Origin: Deltaproteobacteria bacterium
GTDB lineage: Bacteria; Desulfobacterota; DSM-4660; Desulfatiglandales; HGW-15
DNA: 9,231 nucleotides
Reading direction: 5' to 3'
Assembly: GCA_016932235.1 (NCBI GenBank)
Contig: JAFGDF010000347.1
Span: 1 to 9,231 of the forward strand
Shown: positions 1 to 6,570 of the stretch, in pieces
Position numbering within the stretch: position 1 is the stretch's first letter
Layout: every line of letters starts with the position of its first letter
Made by a program: the position numbers and the translations under genes
Notes under the pieces: model-generated
Seen by the model: only the letters and a program-made list of their open reading frames with translations
Database searches by the model: none
What the model was told of the DNA's origin: nothing

Positions 1-258
1 TTATGAGGATTTAAAATATCATAATATGACTATTTGATGAAAATATACAATTTATTGGAATTTATTAACACAATTTTATGCATTAATCATCTATAAACAT
101 AAAAGTAATATGACATGATTTGAAGGTTTACCGGTATGCACGGACCTGGCTGAGGCGCCGGATTACCAGGAGTACTTATTTGGATTTTCCGAAATAGGTT
201 GAATTTTTTTTCGGCTAATGATATACGACGCAACTTGATAGCATTTTAACTGAAGAAC
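1..258. other. gene-free AT-rich leader region
   Basis: No supportable gene. The first ~130 bases are strongly AT-rich with stops in all frames. Around 125-190 the composition turns GC-richer, and one frame is open for 27 codons (119-199, then TGA at 200), reading roughly GLPVCTDLAEAPDYQEYLF. It has no start codon or ribosome binding site and I do not recognise it; it may be a gene remnant or chance. A run of eight T residues near 203-210 has only a weak dyad around it. I found no convincing -35/-10 pair. Confidence 0.5.
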
Positions 259-277
259 CCTCGTCTATAAGACGAGG
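259..277. repeat. inverted repeat (7-bp perfect hairpin)
   Basis: Arms CCTCGTC (259-265) and GACGAGG (271-277) pair perfectly around a TATAA loop. No T-run follows on either side, so it does not look like an intrinsic terminator. It is the first of five dyads in 200 bp ahead of the operon. Confidence 0.6.
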
Positions 278-283
278 TATTAT

Positions 284-312
284 CAAGCCAGTTGATTGCA
301 ATCAACTGCTTG
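284..312. repeat. long loop-less palindrome, 14-bp arms with one bulge
   Basis: The core arms AGTTGATTG (290-298) and CAATCAACT (299-307) are exact reverse complements with no spacer. Outer arms CAAGC (284-288) and GCTTG (308-312) also pair, leaving C289 as a single bulge. As RNA it would need to open a few central pairs to form a loop; as DNA it is a candidate protein-binding or cruciform site. Its last base abuts the next palindromic unit. Confidence 0.65.
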
Positions 313-388
313 TCATCCTGCGTCTTGATCGCAGGATCCAGGATATCAGGATAAACATATGGATTCTGTGCTCAAGCCACAGAATGAC
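312..388. repeat. nested palindromic element with hairpin-forming terminal inverted repeats
   Basis: The two ends, 312-340 and 360-388, are imperfect inverted copies of one another (23 of 29 positions match, beginning GTCAT and ending CCA). Each arm is itself a hairpin: ATCCTGCG/CGCAGGAT (315-322 and 330-337) and ATTCTGTG/CACAGAAT (363-370 and 378-385), each with a 7-nt loop. Four of the six differences form two swapped base pairs (C-G versus T-A), so both hairpins stay perfect; the other two are symmetric loop positions. This is the form of GTCATTC-type interspersed palindromic repeats (REP/MITE-like) seen in several bacterial genomes. It has no coding capacity. Assignment to a named family is inference. 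Confidence 0.6.
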
Positions 389-424
389 GGAAAATATATT
401 ACTATATCGTTTTGAAATACTTAC

Positions 425-465
425 AGCAGTCTGTCGGCCAAAGTCCGACAGACTGCTAGTTTTAA
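425..465 (+). terminator. 13-bp perfect hairpin, possible intrinsic terminator or repeat
   Basis: Arms AGCAGTCTGTCGG (425-437) and CCGACAGACTGCT (445-457) pair without mismatch around a 7-nt loop (438-444). The + strand continues with AGTTTTAAC, a short and interrupted T-run, so termination of + strand transcription is plausible but not strong; the - strand side has no T-run. The hairpin ends 40 bp before the first gene of the operon. It could therefore end read-through from upstream, attenuate the operon, or simply be another interspersed repeat. No upstream gene is in view to decide. Confidence 0.45.
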
Positions 466-484
466 CTTAATTTAATAACGGGAC

Positions 485-490
485 AAGGAG
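485..490 (+). promoter_or_regulatory. ribosome binding site of the GldA-like gene
   Basis: AAGGAG lies 7 nt before the ATG at 498. The same sequence with the same 7-nt spacing precedes the permease, the GldG-like gene and folD, which supports these start choices. Confidence 0.8.
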
Positions 491-497
491 TATAAAT

Positions 498-1430
498 ATG
501 ATCCATGCTGAAGACCTGGTTAAATACTATAATGATCTATGCGCAGTGGATCACATCAGTTTTGATATTCAAAAAGGTGAAATAGTGGGGCTTTTAGGCC
601 CTAACGGAGCCGGAAAGACCACCACGTTAAGGATGCTCACGGGTTATCTCATGCCGACGTCAGGGTCTATCCTTGTCGGTGATTATAATATCAACGAAAA
701 TCCTCTGGAGATAAAAAAGATGCTGGGCTATCTCCCGGAATCCGCTCCCCTGTACCATGACATGCTTGTATATGATTATCTCAATTATGTGGCCGATATA
801 CGCGAACTCGATTCCGGTAAAAAGAGATCAAGGATAAGAGAACTCGCAGACCTGTGTGGCATAGGTGAAGTAATGCATCAAACTATTGGTGAGCTGTCCA
901 AAGGCTACAAGCAACGAGTAGGTCTCGCCCACGCCATGATGAACGACCCTGAAATACTCGTTCTGGATGAGCCGACGTCCGGTCTTGACCCCAATCAAAT
1001 CATAGAAATCAGGGACATAATAAAAGAGATCGGAAAAGAGAAGACAATAATACTGTCAACACACATCCTAAGCGAAGCTGAAGCGACATGCGACCGCATG
1101 ATGATTATCAATAACGGCAAGATAGTCGCTGACGACAGCACAGAGGTGCTGAAAGAATCCGCCGGTGGGGAAGCTCTTATAAAAATCACGCTGAAAAATA
1201 CTGACTTCGCAGCCGCGAAAGCTGAATTTGAAGGAATAGACGGCGTTACTGAGATCACGGGTGATGATACAATCGACGGGCATACTAAGCTTACATTGAA
1301 AAGCCGTTCAAATGTTGATATCCGGGAAGAGATTTATAATCATATAAAACAGAGTGACTGGGTGCTTTTGGAACTGTTCCAGGAGACCCGCACGCTGGAA
1401 ACCGTCTTTAGAGAGCTAACCAAGGAGTAA
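498..1430 (+). CDS. ABC transporter ATP-binding protein, GldA-like
   Basis: This 310-residue protein is the cytoplasmic ATPase of an ABC-2 type transporter and powers the permease encoded next. The nucleotide-binding domain covers about residues 2-215. It has Walker A GPNGAGKT (34-41), signature LSKGYKQRV (133-141), Walker B ILVLDEPT (153-160, catalytic E158), D-loop SGLD (161-164) and switch histidine H189. The Q-loop position reads YLPE (E81) rather than Gln, as is common in the GldA/multidrug-type branch. The last ~95 residues form the accessory C-terminal domain of this branch. The start is set by AAGGAG 7 nt upstream. The gene ends 4 bp before the permease, and its last codons carry that gene's ribosome binding site, suggesting coupled translation. 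Family (GldA/CcmA-type) is sure; the substrate is not. The name GldA comes from Bacteroidetes gliding, which cannot be assumed here. Confidence 0.93.
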   Translation: MIHAEDLVKYYNDLCAVDHISFDIQKGEIVGLLGPNGAGKTTTLRMLTGYLMPTSGSILVGDYNINENPLEIKKMLGYLPESAPLYHDMLVYDYLNYVADIRELDSGKKRSRIRELADLCGIGEVMHQTIGELSKGYKQRVGLAHAMMNDPEILVLDEPTSGLDPNQIIEIRDIIKEIGKEKTIILSTHILSEAEATCDRMMIINNGKIVADDSTEVLKESAGGEALIKITLKNTDFAAAKAEFEGIDGVTEITGDDTIDGHTKLTLKSRSNVDIREEIYNHIKQSDWVLLELFQETRTLETVFRELTKE

Positions 1431-1434
1431 TGAC

Positions 1435-2139
1435 ATGCATCAGGTTTTTCATATTTTCAAAAAGGAATACAAATCTTATTTCGTGTCTCCTATCGCTTAT
1501 ATTGTAATATCGATTTTTCTTCTGGTAAACGGGTGGTTTTTTTTCTCGACTTTTTTTATATACAGTCAAGCAACACTTAGAAGCTTTTTCAACCTTCTTC
1601 CGATTGTCTTCTCATTTTTTGTCCCCGCAGTAACTATGAGGTTGTTTTCTGAAGAACTGAATATAGGTTCCTATGAGGTCCTGATCACGATGCCCGTTAC
1701 GGCTAACACGATAATATTGGGTAAATTTCTCGCTGCCGTTGCGTTCATCGCTTCAATGCTGGTGCCGACACTGGCTTACGCAATAACGGTATCCATTTTA
1801 GGGCAACTGGACTGGGGACCCGTCATAGGTGGATATATAGGAGCTATCCTTTTGGGAGCTTCATTTTCGGCAATAGGAATCTTTGCCTCGTCCCTGACTC
1901 GCAACCAGATTATCGCCTTTATCATCGGTATGGCGATCTGTTTCGGCCTGACGATAATAAATCACCTTTCATTTCTACTCCCCAGGTCCATCCTGGAAGT
2001 CCTTGTGTATATCGGGACGGGTTATCATTTTCAGAACATATCAAAAGGTGTCATAGACTCACGCGATATCATATACTTTGCCAGTTTGTGCTTTCTGGGT
2101 CTCTATGGCGCCCATCTTTCCATACAGCAAAAAAGATAA
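1435..2139 (+). CDS. ABC-2 type transporter permease, GldF-like
   Basis: A 234-residue polytopic inner-membrane protein, the channel-forming partner of the preceding ATPase. About six hydrophobic helices are visible near residues 20-42, 52-70, 95-120, 129-151, 158-178 and 211-230. Family hallmarks are the N-terminal FKKEYKSYFVSPIAYIVIS stretch (9-27) and the block VPAVTMRLFSEE (63-74) followed by GSYEVLITMPV (78-88) and GKFLAA (96-101), as in GldF and other short ABC-2 permeases. Length is normal for GldF-type proteins (about 240). AAGGAG at 1422-1427, inside the end of the ATPase gene, gives 7-nt spacing to ATG. One permease gene is present, so a homodimer, or pairing with the membrane-anchored GldG-like product, is the likely arrangement (inference). 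Confidence 0.92.
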   Translation: MHQVFHIFKKEYKSYFVSPIAYIVISIFLLVNGWFFFSTFFIYSQATLRSFFNLLPIVFSFFVPAVTMRLFSEELNIGSYEVLITMPVTANTIILGKFLAAVAFIASMLVPTLAYAITVSILGQLDWGPVIGGYIGAILLGASFSAIGIFASSLTRNQIIAFIIGMAICFGLTIINHLSFLLPRSILEVLVYIGTGYHFQNISKGVIDSRDIIYFASLCFLGLYGAHLSIQQKR

Positions 2140-2143
2140 GGAG
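2138..2143 (+). promoter_or_regulatory. ribosome binding site deciding the GldG-like start
   Basis: AAGGAG overlaps the permease stop codon (TAA, 2137-2139) and sits 7 nt before ATG 2151. It favours 2151 over the in-frame ATG at 2088, which lies inside the permease gene with no comparable site and would add 21 residues (LSGSLWRPSFHT...) unlike an N-terminus of this family. Confidence 0.75.
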
Positions 2144-2150
2144 AACACTG

Positions 2151-4346
2151 ATGGGAGTTAAAGAAAAAACAGGAGCCTATTTTAAATTCATCATATACCT
2201 TGTTGTTGTAATCCTTATAAATATAGCGGGTACCACACTATTTTTCAGATCGGATCTCACTGATAACAATGTTTACTCACTTTCAGAAATCAGTAAAAAT
2301 GTGGTATCGACTCTTTCCGAACCCCTGACGATAAATGCCTTTTTTACAAAAGACCTCCCGGCTCCTCATAACAACACGGAAAAGTATCTGCAGGATCTCC
2401 TTGAAGAATACTCCGTCTATAATAAGAAATATTTTAATTACCGCTTTTACGATGTCACCACGGATGAAGGTGACATTGACGGAAAGTCACGCGAAAATAG
2501 GGATCTTGCCGCTACCTATGGGATCTATCCCATCCAGATACAGGCTGTTGAAAAGGACGAGATCAAATTCATGAGGGCATATATGGGCTTGTCTTTGGTG
2601 CATGGCGATATTATTGAAAAAATCCCTACCATCACCTCCACGGACAGGCTTGAATATCAGCTCACGACGGCCATCCAGAAAATGAACAACAAGATCAGCG
2701 CGCTGTTGAGACTGGAAGGCAAGGTCAATGCGAAGCTTTTTCTTTCATCTTCCCTAGAGAAAGTGGCACCACACATGGACCTTAAAGAGATTAAAGAACT
2801 TCCGGGTGTCATTGAACGAACCGTGGAAGAACTTGGCAGAAAGAATTATGGGAAACTTGATTTTGAGCACCTTGACCCATCTTTAAATCCGGAGCTGGAA
2901 AATGTTCTTGAAAATTATGATGTCGTTACATTGAAATGGCCGGAGATCCCTGAAAAGGACCTGTCCGCCGGCAGGGGTTCGATAGGCCTTGTCATGGAGT
3001 ACGGCGACAGGGCCGTCACAACACCACTTCTGCGCATATTGAACCTGCCCATTATCGGGACGAGATATCAGCTCATGGAGGCGGAAAGCCTGGCGGAGGT
3101 CATAAATGAAAATTTCGAGTATCTGATAGATATAAATGAAGACCTGGGCGTTCTTGCCGGCCACGGAACCCTTAATATAGGGGGAGCTGCCGCTTCGAAG
3201 GAATCCACTCCTTCGAGACAGGAGATTCATAATAATTTTCAGAAACTTGTGTCTCAGACTTACAGTCTAAAAAATTTCAATCTGAAAGACGGCAAAATCC
3301 CCTACGGGCTGAATTGTGTCGTAATTGCAGGGCCGACTGAAACTTTTTCGGAGTATGAGCTGTTTCAGATTGACCAGTATCTAATGAGTGGAAAAAACCT
3401 CGCGATATTTCTGAGTCCTTTTAACGAGATCTCTCCGCCGGGCCAGATGGCCATGACCCAGCCGCCCATCTACCTTCCCGTGGATACTGGACTTGAGAAG
3501 CTCCTGGAACATTATGGAATAAGCATAAAGAAATCTTATGTAATGGATGAGAACTGCTTTAAACAGCCAGGCCCTCAAAGTATGGGGGGAGGTGAGATGT
3601 CCATCTATTTCGCCCCTTTTATCAAGGATGAATTCATAAACAACGAATTGCCGTTTATGAAAAATCTGAAAGCACTTGTCGTCGCGAAAATTTCTCCCCT
3701 TGTGCTGAATCAGGATCGTATTAAAGAATCCGGACTCAGGGCACATAAACTGTTTTCTTCCTCGGAAAAGTCATGGGAAATGTCAGGTCGGATCAACCTG
3801 AATCCGATGGCCATTTATCCGCCGCAGTCGGATGATGAAAAGGAAAGCAAGGATCTTGCCTATCTGATTGAAGGTGAATTTCCAAGCTATTTCGCAGGGA
3901 AGCCGATACCTGTAAAGGAAACCAAGGCTCCGGATACTGAGAAAACCGATGCCGGTGAAGTCGAAGAGGAGGTTGTGGAGGCTTCTCCCCTTCCTGAAAT
4001 CGAGGGGGAAAGAGAGGTGATCAATCGAGGCAAACCGGCAAAAATATTCATCATAGGTTCCTCGGAACTATTGACTGATAATCTGCTTGATGCGGAAGAA
4101 ATCAATACAAACGCAACTTTTCTTCTCAATGTGCTGGATTATCTCAACGGCCGCGAAGGTATCGCCCTCATGCGAAGCAAGGAACATACGCTCAATCCCC
4201 TGGTTGAAACAAATGCCGGGATAAAAGCGGTTATTAAATCCTTCAATATTGTGGGACTGCCGATAATTGTAGTTATCTTCGGTCTTTTCATTTTTTTCTA
4301 CAGGAAAACAAGAAGAAAAAACATAAAAATGATGTTCCAGAACTGA
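2151..4346 (+). CDS. GldG-like ABC transporter auxiliary protein (ABC_transp_aux family)
   Basis: A 731-residue protein with one membrane helix near each end (about 12-32 and 700-717), a large periplasmic middle and a short basic cytoplasmic tail (KTRRKNIK). The family hallmark after the first helix is NNVYSLSEISKNVVSTLSEPL (39-59), followed by INAFFTKDLP, typical of GldG and related proteins. Near the end FLLNVLDYLNGREGIALMR (657-675) matches the conserved GldG C-terminal block. The middle belongs to the uncharacterised ABC-type transport auxiliary family (PF09822). An acidic, Pro/Glu-rich stretch at about 588-625 looks like a flexible linker before the last folded segment. It is longer than typical GldG proteins (~550-600). 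ATG 2151 is preferred over the overlapping in-frame ATG 2088 (see ribosome binding site). Role: accessory subunit of the transporter made by the two preceding genes; molecular function unknown. Confidence 0.88.
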   Translation: MGVKEKTGAYFKFIIYLVVVILINIAGTTLFFRSDLTDNNVYSLSEISKNVVSTLSEPLTINAFFTKDLPAPHNNTEKYLQDLLEEYSVYNKKYFNYRFYDVTTDEGDIDGKSRENRDLAATYGIYPIQIQAVEKDEIKFMRAYMGLSLVHGDIIEKIPTITSTDRLEYQLTTAIQKMNNKISALLRLEGKVNAKLFLSSSLEKVAPHMDLKEIKELPGVIERTVEELGRKNYGKLDFEHLDPSLNPELENVLENYDVVTLKWPEIPEKDLSAGRGSIGLVMEYGDRAVTTPLLRILNLPIIGTRYQLMEAESLAEVINENFEYLIDINEDLGVLAGHGTLNIGGAAASKESTPSRQEIHNNFQKLVSQTYSLKNFNLKDGKIPYGLNCVVIAGPTETFSEYELFQIDQYLMSGKNLAIFLSPFNEISPPGQMAMTQPPIYLPVDTGLEKLLEHYGISIKKSYVMDENCFKQPGPQSMGGGEMSIYFAPFIKDEFINNELPFMKNLKALVVAKISPLVLNQDRIKESGLRAHKLFSSSEKSWEMSGRINLNPMAIYPPQSDDEKESKDLAYLIEGEFPSYFAGKPIPVKETKAPDTEKTDAGEVEEEVVEASPLPEIEGEREVINRGKPAKIFIIGSSELLTDNLLDAEEINTNATFLLNVLDYLNGREGIALMRSKEHTLNPLVETNAGIKAVIKSFNIVGLPIIVVIFGLFIFFYRKTRRKNIKMMFQN

Positions 4347-4382
4347 CAGTCTTTCCGCCACAATTCTTCAAAGGGGTCAACA

Positions 4383-5357
4383 ATGCGGATAAAGAAAGAA
4401 ATCATAATACTCATAGTCATCATTATAGCACTTTCAATTTACCTTACCCTGAGGAGCCGGGACCTTACCCGCTATGATCTGCCTAAAATTCCTGAGGTTC
4501 CAAGCAAAGAGATATCAAAAATCGAAGTCATCCGAAAAGCCTCTTCTTTTATCCTGGAGAAAAAAGGCGATGAATGGGTAATCCCTCCCAAGGCATATCC
4601 GGCTGACATGATCATCGTGAATAATATGCTTGAAGCCCTTGAAGAACTGACGATTACCACACTTGTCTCGGAGTCAAAGAGCTTCGACCGTTATGGCCTG
4701 GATGAAGATAACAGGGTTTCAGTCAAGGCATGGTCCGATGGATCATTGAAGTATGATTTCGACATAGGAAAGGAAGGACCATCTTCCAGGCTAACCTATA
4801 TAAAACTGGCGGGTGATCACAGGGTATTCCATGCCAGGGAAGACTTTCGATGGAAATTCGATCAGAAAATCGATAAATTACGCGATCCGGAAGTCCTTTC
4901 ATTTGACCAGGAAAAAATAAACAGGATTGAAATTACCCAAAAGGGAAAAACTCTGGTATTATCCAGAGAGCAGGGCGCTGCGCCGGAGACCTCGGGTGAA
5001 AAAGGTATAGAAGACAAAAAAGGGACTGAAGATAAAGTTATTTGGGTAGGCGAAAACGGTCAGGAAGCAAACCAGGAAACAATTATGGATATCCTGAGGA
5101 GGCTTTCATCGCTTTCATGCGACCGATACATCGAAGATAGGGATAAGGATGATTTTACTGATCCGATAATTTTCTTCCGTTTAACAGGCGACAGGGAATA
5201 TACTCTTTCCATATTCGAGAAAACCGGCAAAGATATCGAAATGTTTCCGGCAATATCTTCCGGAAACAAATATTCCTTCATGTTATCTGATGAAAATGTG
5301 GAAAAACTAACAAAGGATCCTTTTGAAAAAGAAGTGGCCGATGAACCCGGAAAATAA
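4383..5357 (+). CDS. DUF4340 domain-containing membrane-anchored protein
   Basis: A 324-residue protein with an N-terminal signal-anchor helix (about residues 6-23 after MRIKKE) and no Cys lipobox, so probably tethered to the inner membrane with the rest in the periplasm. Two similar halves are visible, each starting with a strand that reads like EISKIEVIRKASSFILEKKGDEWVI (43-67) and KINRIEITQKGKTLVLSRE (178-196). The first half carries the family mark RYGLDEDNRVSVKAW (103-117). This fits DUF4340 (PF14238), commonly encoded beside GldA/F/G-like genes. The halves are joined by a charged linker with a small tandem repeat (residues 207-218). AAAGGGG at 4370-4376 precedes ATG by 6 nt; the gap from the GldG-like gene is 36 bp, so it is probably the last gene of the operon. 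Biochemical function is unknown; a transporter subunit is inferred from position. Confidence 0.87.
   Translation: MRIKKEIIILIVIIIALSIYLTLRSRDLTRYDLPKIPEVPSKEISKIEVIRKASSFILEKKGDEWVIPPKAYPADMIIVNNMLEALEELTITTLVSESKSFDRYGLDEDNRVSVKAWSDGSLKYDFDIGKEGPSSRLTYIKLAGDHRVFHAREDFRWKFDQKIDKLRDPEVLSFDQEKINRIEITQKGKTLVLSREQGAAPETSGEKGIEDKKGTEDKVIWVGENGQEANQETIMDILRRLSSLSCDRYIEDRDKDDFTDPIIFFRLTGDREYTLSIFEKTGKDIEMFPAISSGNKYSFMLSDENVEKLTKDPFEKEVADEPGK
5001..5036 (+). repeat. in-frame 18-bp tandem duplication in the DUF4340 gene
   Basis: Two adjacent 18-bp units (5001-5018 and 5019-5036) match at 14 of 18 positions and encode KGIEDK and KGTEDK (residues 207-218). They lie in the charged linker between the two halves of the protein, where length change is likely tolerated. 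Confidence 0.6.
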
Positions 5358-5414
5358 TATTAATTGTTTTCCTTTTTCCCATAAAGAGAACTTTGCATAA
5401 CAACTATTTCCATC

Positions 5415-5454
5415 ATTCCGCGCGAGCGATGCTGTTCATCGCGAGATCAGGAAT
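5415..5454. repeat. imperfect hairpin upstream of folD
   Basis: The core arms GCGATG (5426-5431) and CATCGC (5437-5442) pair around CTGTT, and outer arms ATTCC (5415-5419) and GGAAT (5450-5454) also pair, with unmatched bases between. No T-run follows, so it is not a standard terminator for the operon. It ends 10 bp before the folD ribosome binding site. It may be a degraded interspersed palindrome or a leader structure of folD. Confidence 0.4.
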
Positions 5455-5464
5455 CAAGTCATGA

Positions 5465-5470
5465 AAGGAG
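5465..5470 (+). promoter_or_regulatory. ribosome binding site of folD
   Basis: AAGGAG lies 7 nt before ATG 5478, the same arrangement as in the upstream operon. Confidence 0.75.
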
Positions 5471-5477
5471 AATTCAA

Positions 5478-6386
5478 ATGACCGCAAAGCTTATTAAGGG
5501 TACCGAGATCAGAGAAGAGATACTGGCAGAAATCGAGGAAGAAGTTAAGGAGATCAAGGCCAAACACGGCTTGGTGCCCGGCCTGGTAACCATCCTGGTA
5601 GGGGAAAATCCCGCTTCAGTCTCATATGTCACCCTAAAAATTCAAACAGCCAATCGTCTTGGTTTTAAAGAGATTCAGGATAATCAGCCTGAAGATATTA
5701 CGGAAAATGACCTGTTAAAACTGATAAACAAATACAACACAGATGATACTATTCATGGAATACTTGTTCAACTGCCTCTCCCAGGGCATATCGATGAAAA
5801 AAAGGTTCTAAACGCCATTGATCCTGATAAAGATGTGGACGGGTTTCATCCCGTTAATGTGGGCCGTCTAATGATCGGAGGGTCTGAGGTAAAATTTCCC
5901 CCATGCACCCCGGCAGGCATTCAGGAAATGATTGTCAGATCAGGAGTGGAGACCAGCGGAGCCGAAGTAGTCGTGGTAGGTCGTTCCAACATTGTAGGCA
6001 AACCGATTGCCAATATGATGTTGCAGAAAGGTCCCGGAGCAAATTCAACAGTGACTGTCGTTCATACCAGGACCAAAGATCTTGCAAGTCACTGCAAACG
6101 GGCGGATATCCTTATTGTTGCCGCCGGCGTCCCCGGGCTGGTCAAGCCTGAATGGATCAAGCCTGGCTCATGCGTGATCGATGTCGGAGTAAACAGAGTC
6201 GGTGAAAAGATCAGTGAAAAGACCGGCAAAAAAGTTGCAATACTTCGAGGTGATGTGGATTTCGATGCGGCGAAGGAGATTGCCGGGTCCATAACCCCTG
6301 TTCCGGGCGGGGTTGGCCCCATGACCATCACGATGCTCATGAAAAACACACTCAGTTCCCTGAAATTCAAACTCGGTATTGCCTGA
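5478..6386 (+). CDS. folD: bifunctional methylenetetrahydrofolate dehydrogenase/methenyltetrahydrofolate cyclohydrolase FolD
   Basis: A cytoplasmic enzyme of 302 residues that interconverts 5,10-methylene-, 5,10-methenyl- and 10-formyl-tetrahydrofolate using NADP(H), supplying one-carbon units for purines and formyl-Met, or serving the folate branch of C1 pathways. The N-terminal catalytic domain has SYVTLK (49-54; Y50 and catalytic K54), GILVQLPLP (94-102; Q98), DKDVDGFHPVNVGRL (117-131; D121) and PPCTPAG (141-147). The Rossmann domain has VVVVGRSNIVGKP (164-176) and ADILIVAAGVPG (209-220), and the enzyme ends with the signature TPVPGGVGPMT (273-283). All catalytic residues are present and length is normal. 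A short insertion, LQKGPGANS (182-190), before the TVTVVHTRT strand occurs in part of the family. It lies 120 bp after the DUF4340 gene with a dyad between, so it may be a separate transcription unit. Confidence 0.98.
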   Translation: MTAKLIKGTEIREEILAEIEEEVKEIKAKHGLVPGLVTILVGENPASVSYVTLKIQTANRLGFKEIQDNQPEDITENDLLKLINKYNTDDTIHGILVQLPLPGHIDEKKVLNAIDPDKDVDGFHPVNVGRLMIGGSEVKFPPCTPAGIQEMIVRSGVETSGAEVVVVGRSNIVGKPIANMMLQKGPGANSTVTVVHTRTKDLASHCKRADILIVAAGVPGLVKPEWIKPGSCVIDVGVNRVGEKISEKTGKKVAILRGDVDFDAAKEIAGSITPVPGGVGPMTITMLMKNTLSSLKFKLGIA

Positions 6387-6394
6387 TCTTGGTT

Positions 6395-6463
6395 CCGGAG
6401 GGACGCGCTCCGCCTGCCTGTGCGTGCGCTCACGCAGACAGGTCGCGTCCGCCATTTTTCCGG
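6395..6463. repeat. GC-rich compound hairpin between convergent genes
   Basis: Three nested arm pairs are visible: CCGGA (6395-6399)/TCCGG (6459-6463), GGACGCG (6401-6407)/CGCGTCC (6444-6450), and an inner stem CCTGT (6417-6421)/ACAGG (6438-6442) with GCGTG (6422-6426)/CACGC (6431-6435) closing a CGCT loop. It lies 8 bp after the folD stop. It has no clean T-tract on either strand but could still slow or end converging transcription. Its composition differs sharply from the flanking genes, suggesting an inserted interspersed palindromic repeat. Confidence 0.55.
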
Positions 6464-6472
6464 CCACGACTT

Positions 6473-6494
6473 GCCCGCCTTCATTTAGGCGGGC
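6473..6494. repeat. 8-bp GC-rich hairpin
   Basis: Arms GCCCGCCT (6473-6480) and AGGCGGGC (6487-6494) are perfect around a TCATTT loop. No T-run follows immediately on either strand; on the + strand a run of seven T residues occurs only about 40 bp later (6534-6540). It may be part of the same repeat unit as the preceding compound hairpin. Confidence 0.55.
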
Positions 6495-6570
6495 GGGAGC
6501 CTGGCACTCCATGTTTATGGCTCAGGGGTTCATCCTTTTTTTCAGGACAATTGGATGTTTTCATTTTCCA

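Noticed and set aside
259..457. CRISPR array
   Set aside because: The repeats are inverted and of different sequence, not direct repeats with regular spacers, and no cas gene is present.
2088..2150. In-frame upstream extension of the GldG-like gene starting at ATG 2088
   Set aside because: It overlaps the permease gene, has no suitable ribosome binding site, and adds a sequence unlike family N-termini; ATG 2151 has AAGGAG at 7-nt spacing and leads directly into the membrane helix.
5461..5481. Six-codon frame ATG...TGA overlapping the folD start, as a possible leader peptide
   Set aside because: It contains the folD ribosome binding site itself and has none of its own; overlap of ATG and TGA here is expected by chance.
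6502..6516. Sigma-54-like promoter (TGGCAC at 6502)
   Set aside because: The downstream half does not read TTGC at the required spacing, and the site points away from any gene start.
6498..6545. Intrinsic terminator for folD (GAGCC/GGCTC dyad before the T-run at 6534-6540)
   Set aside because: The loop would be about 17 nt, the stem is short, and the T-run does not follow the stem directly.
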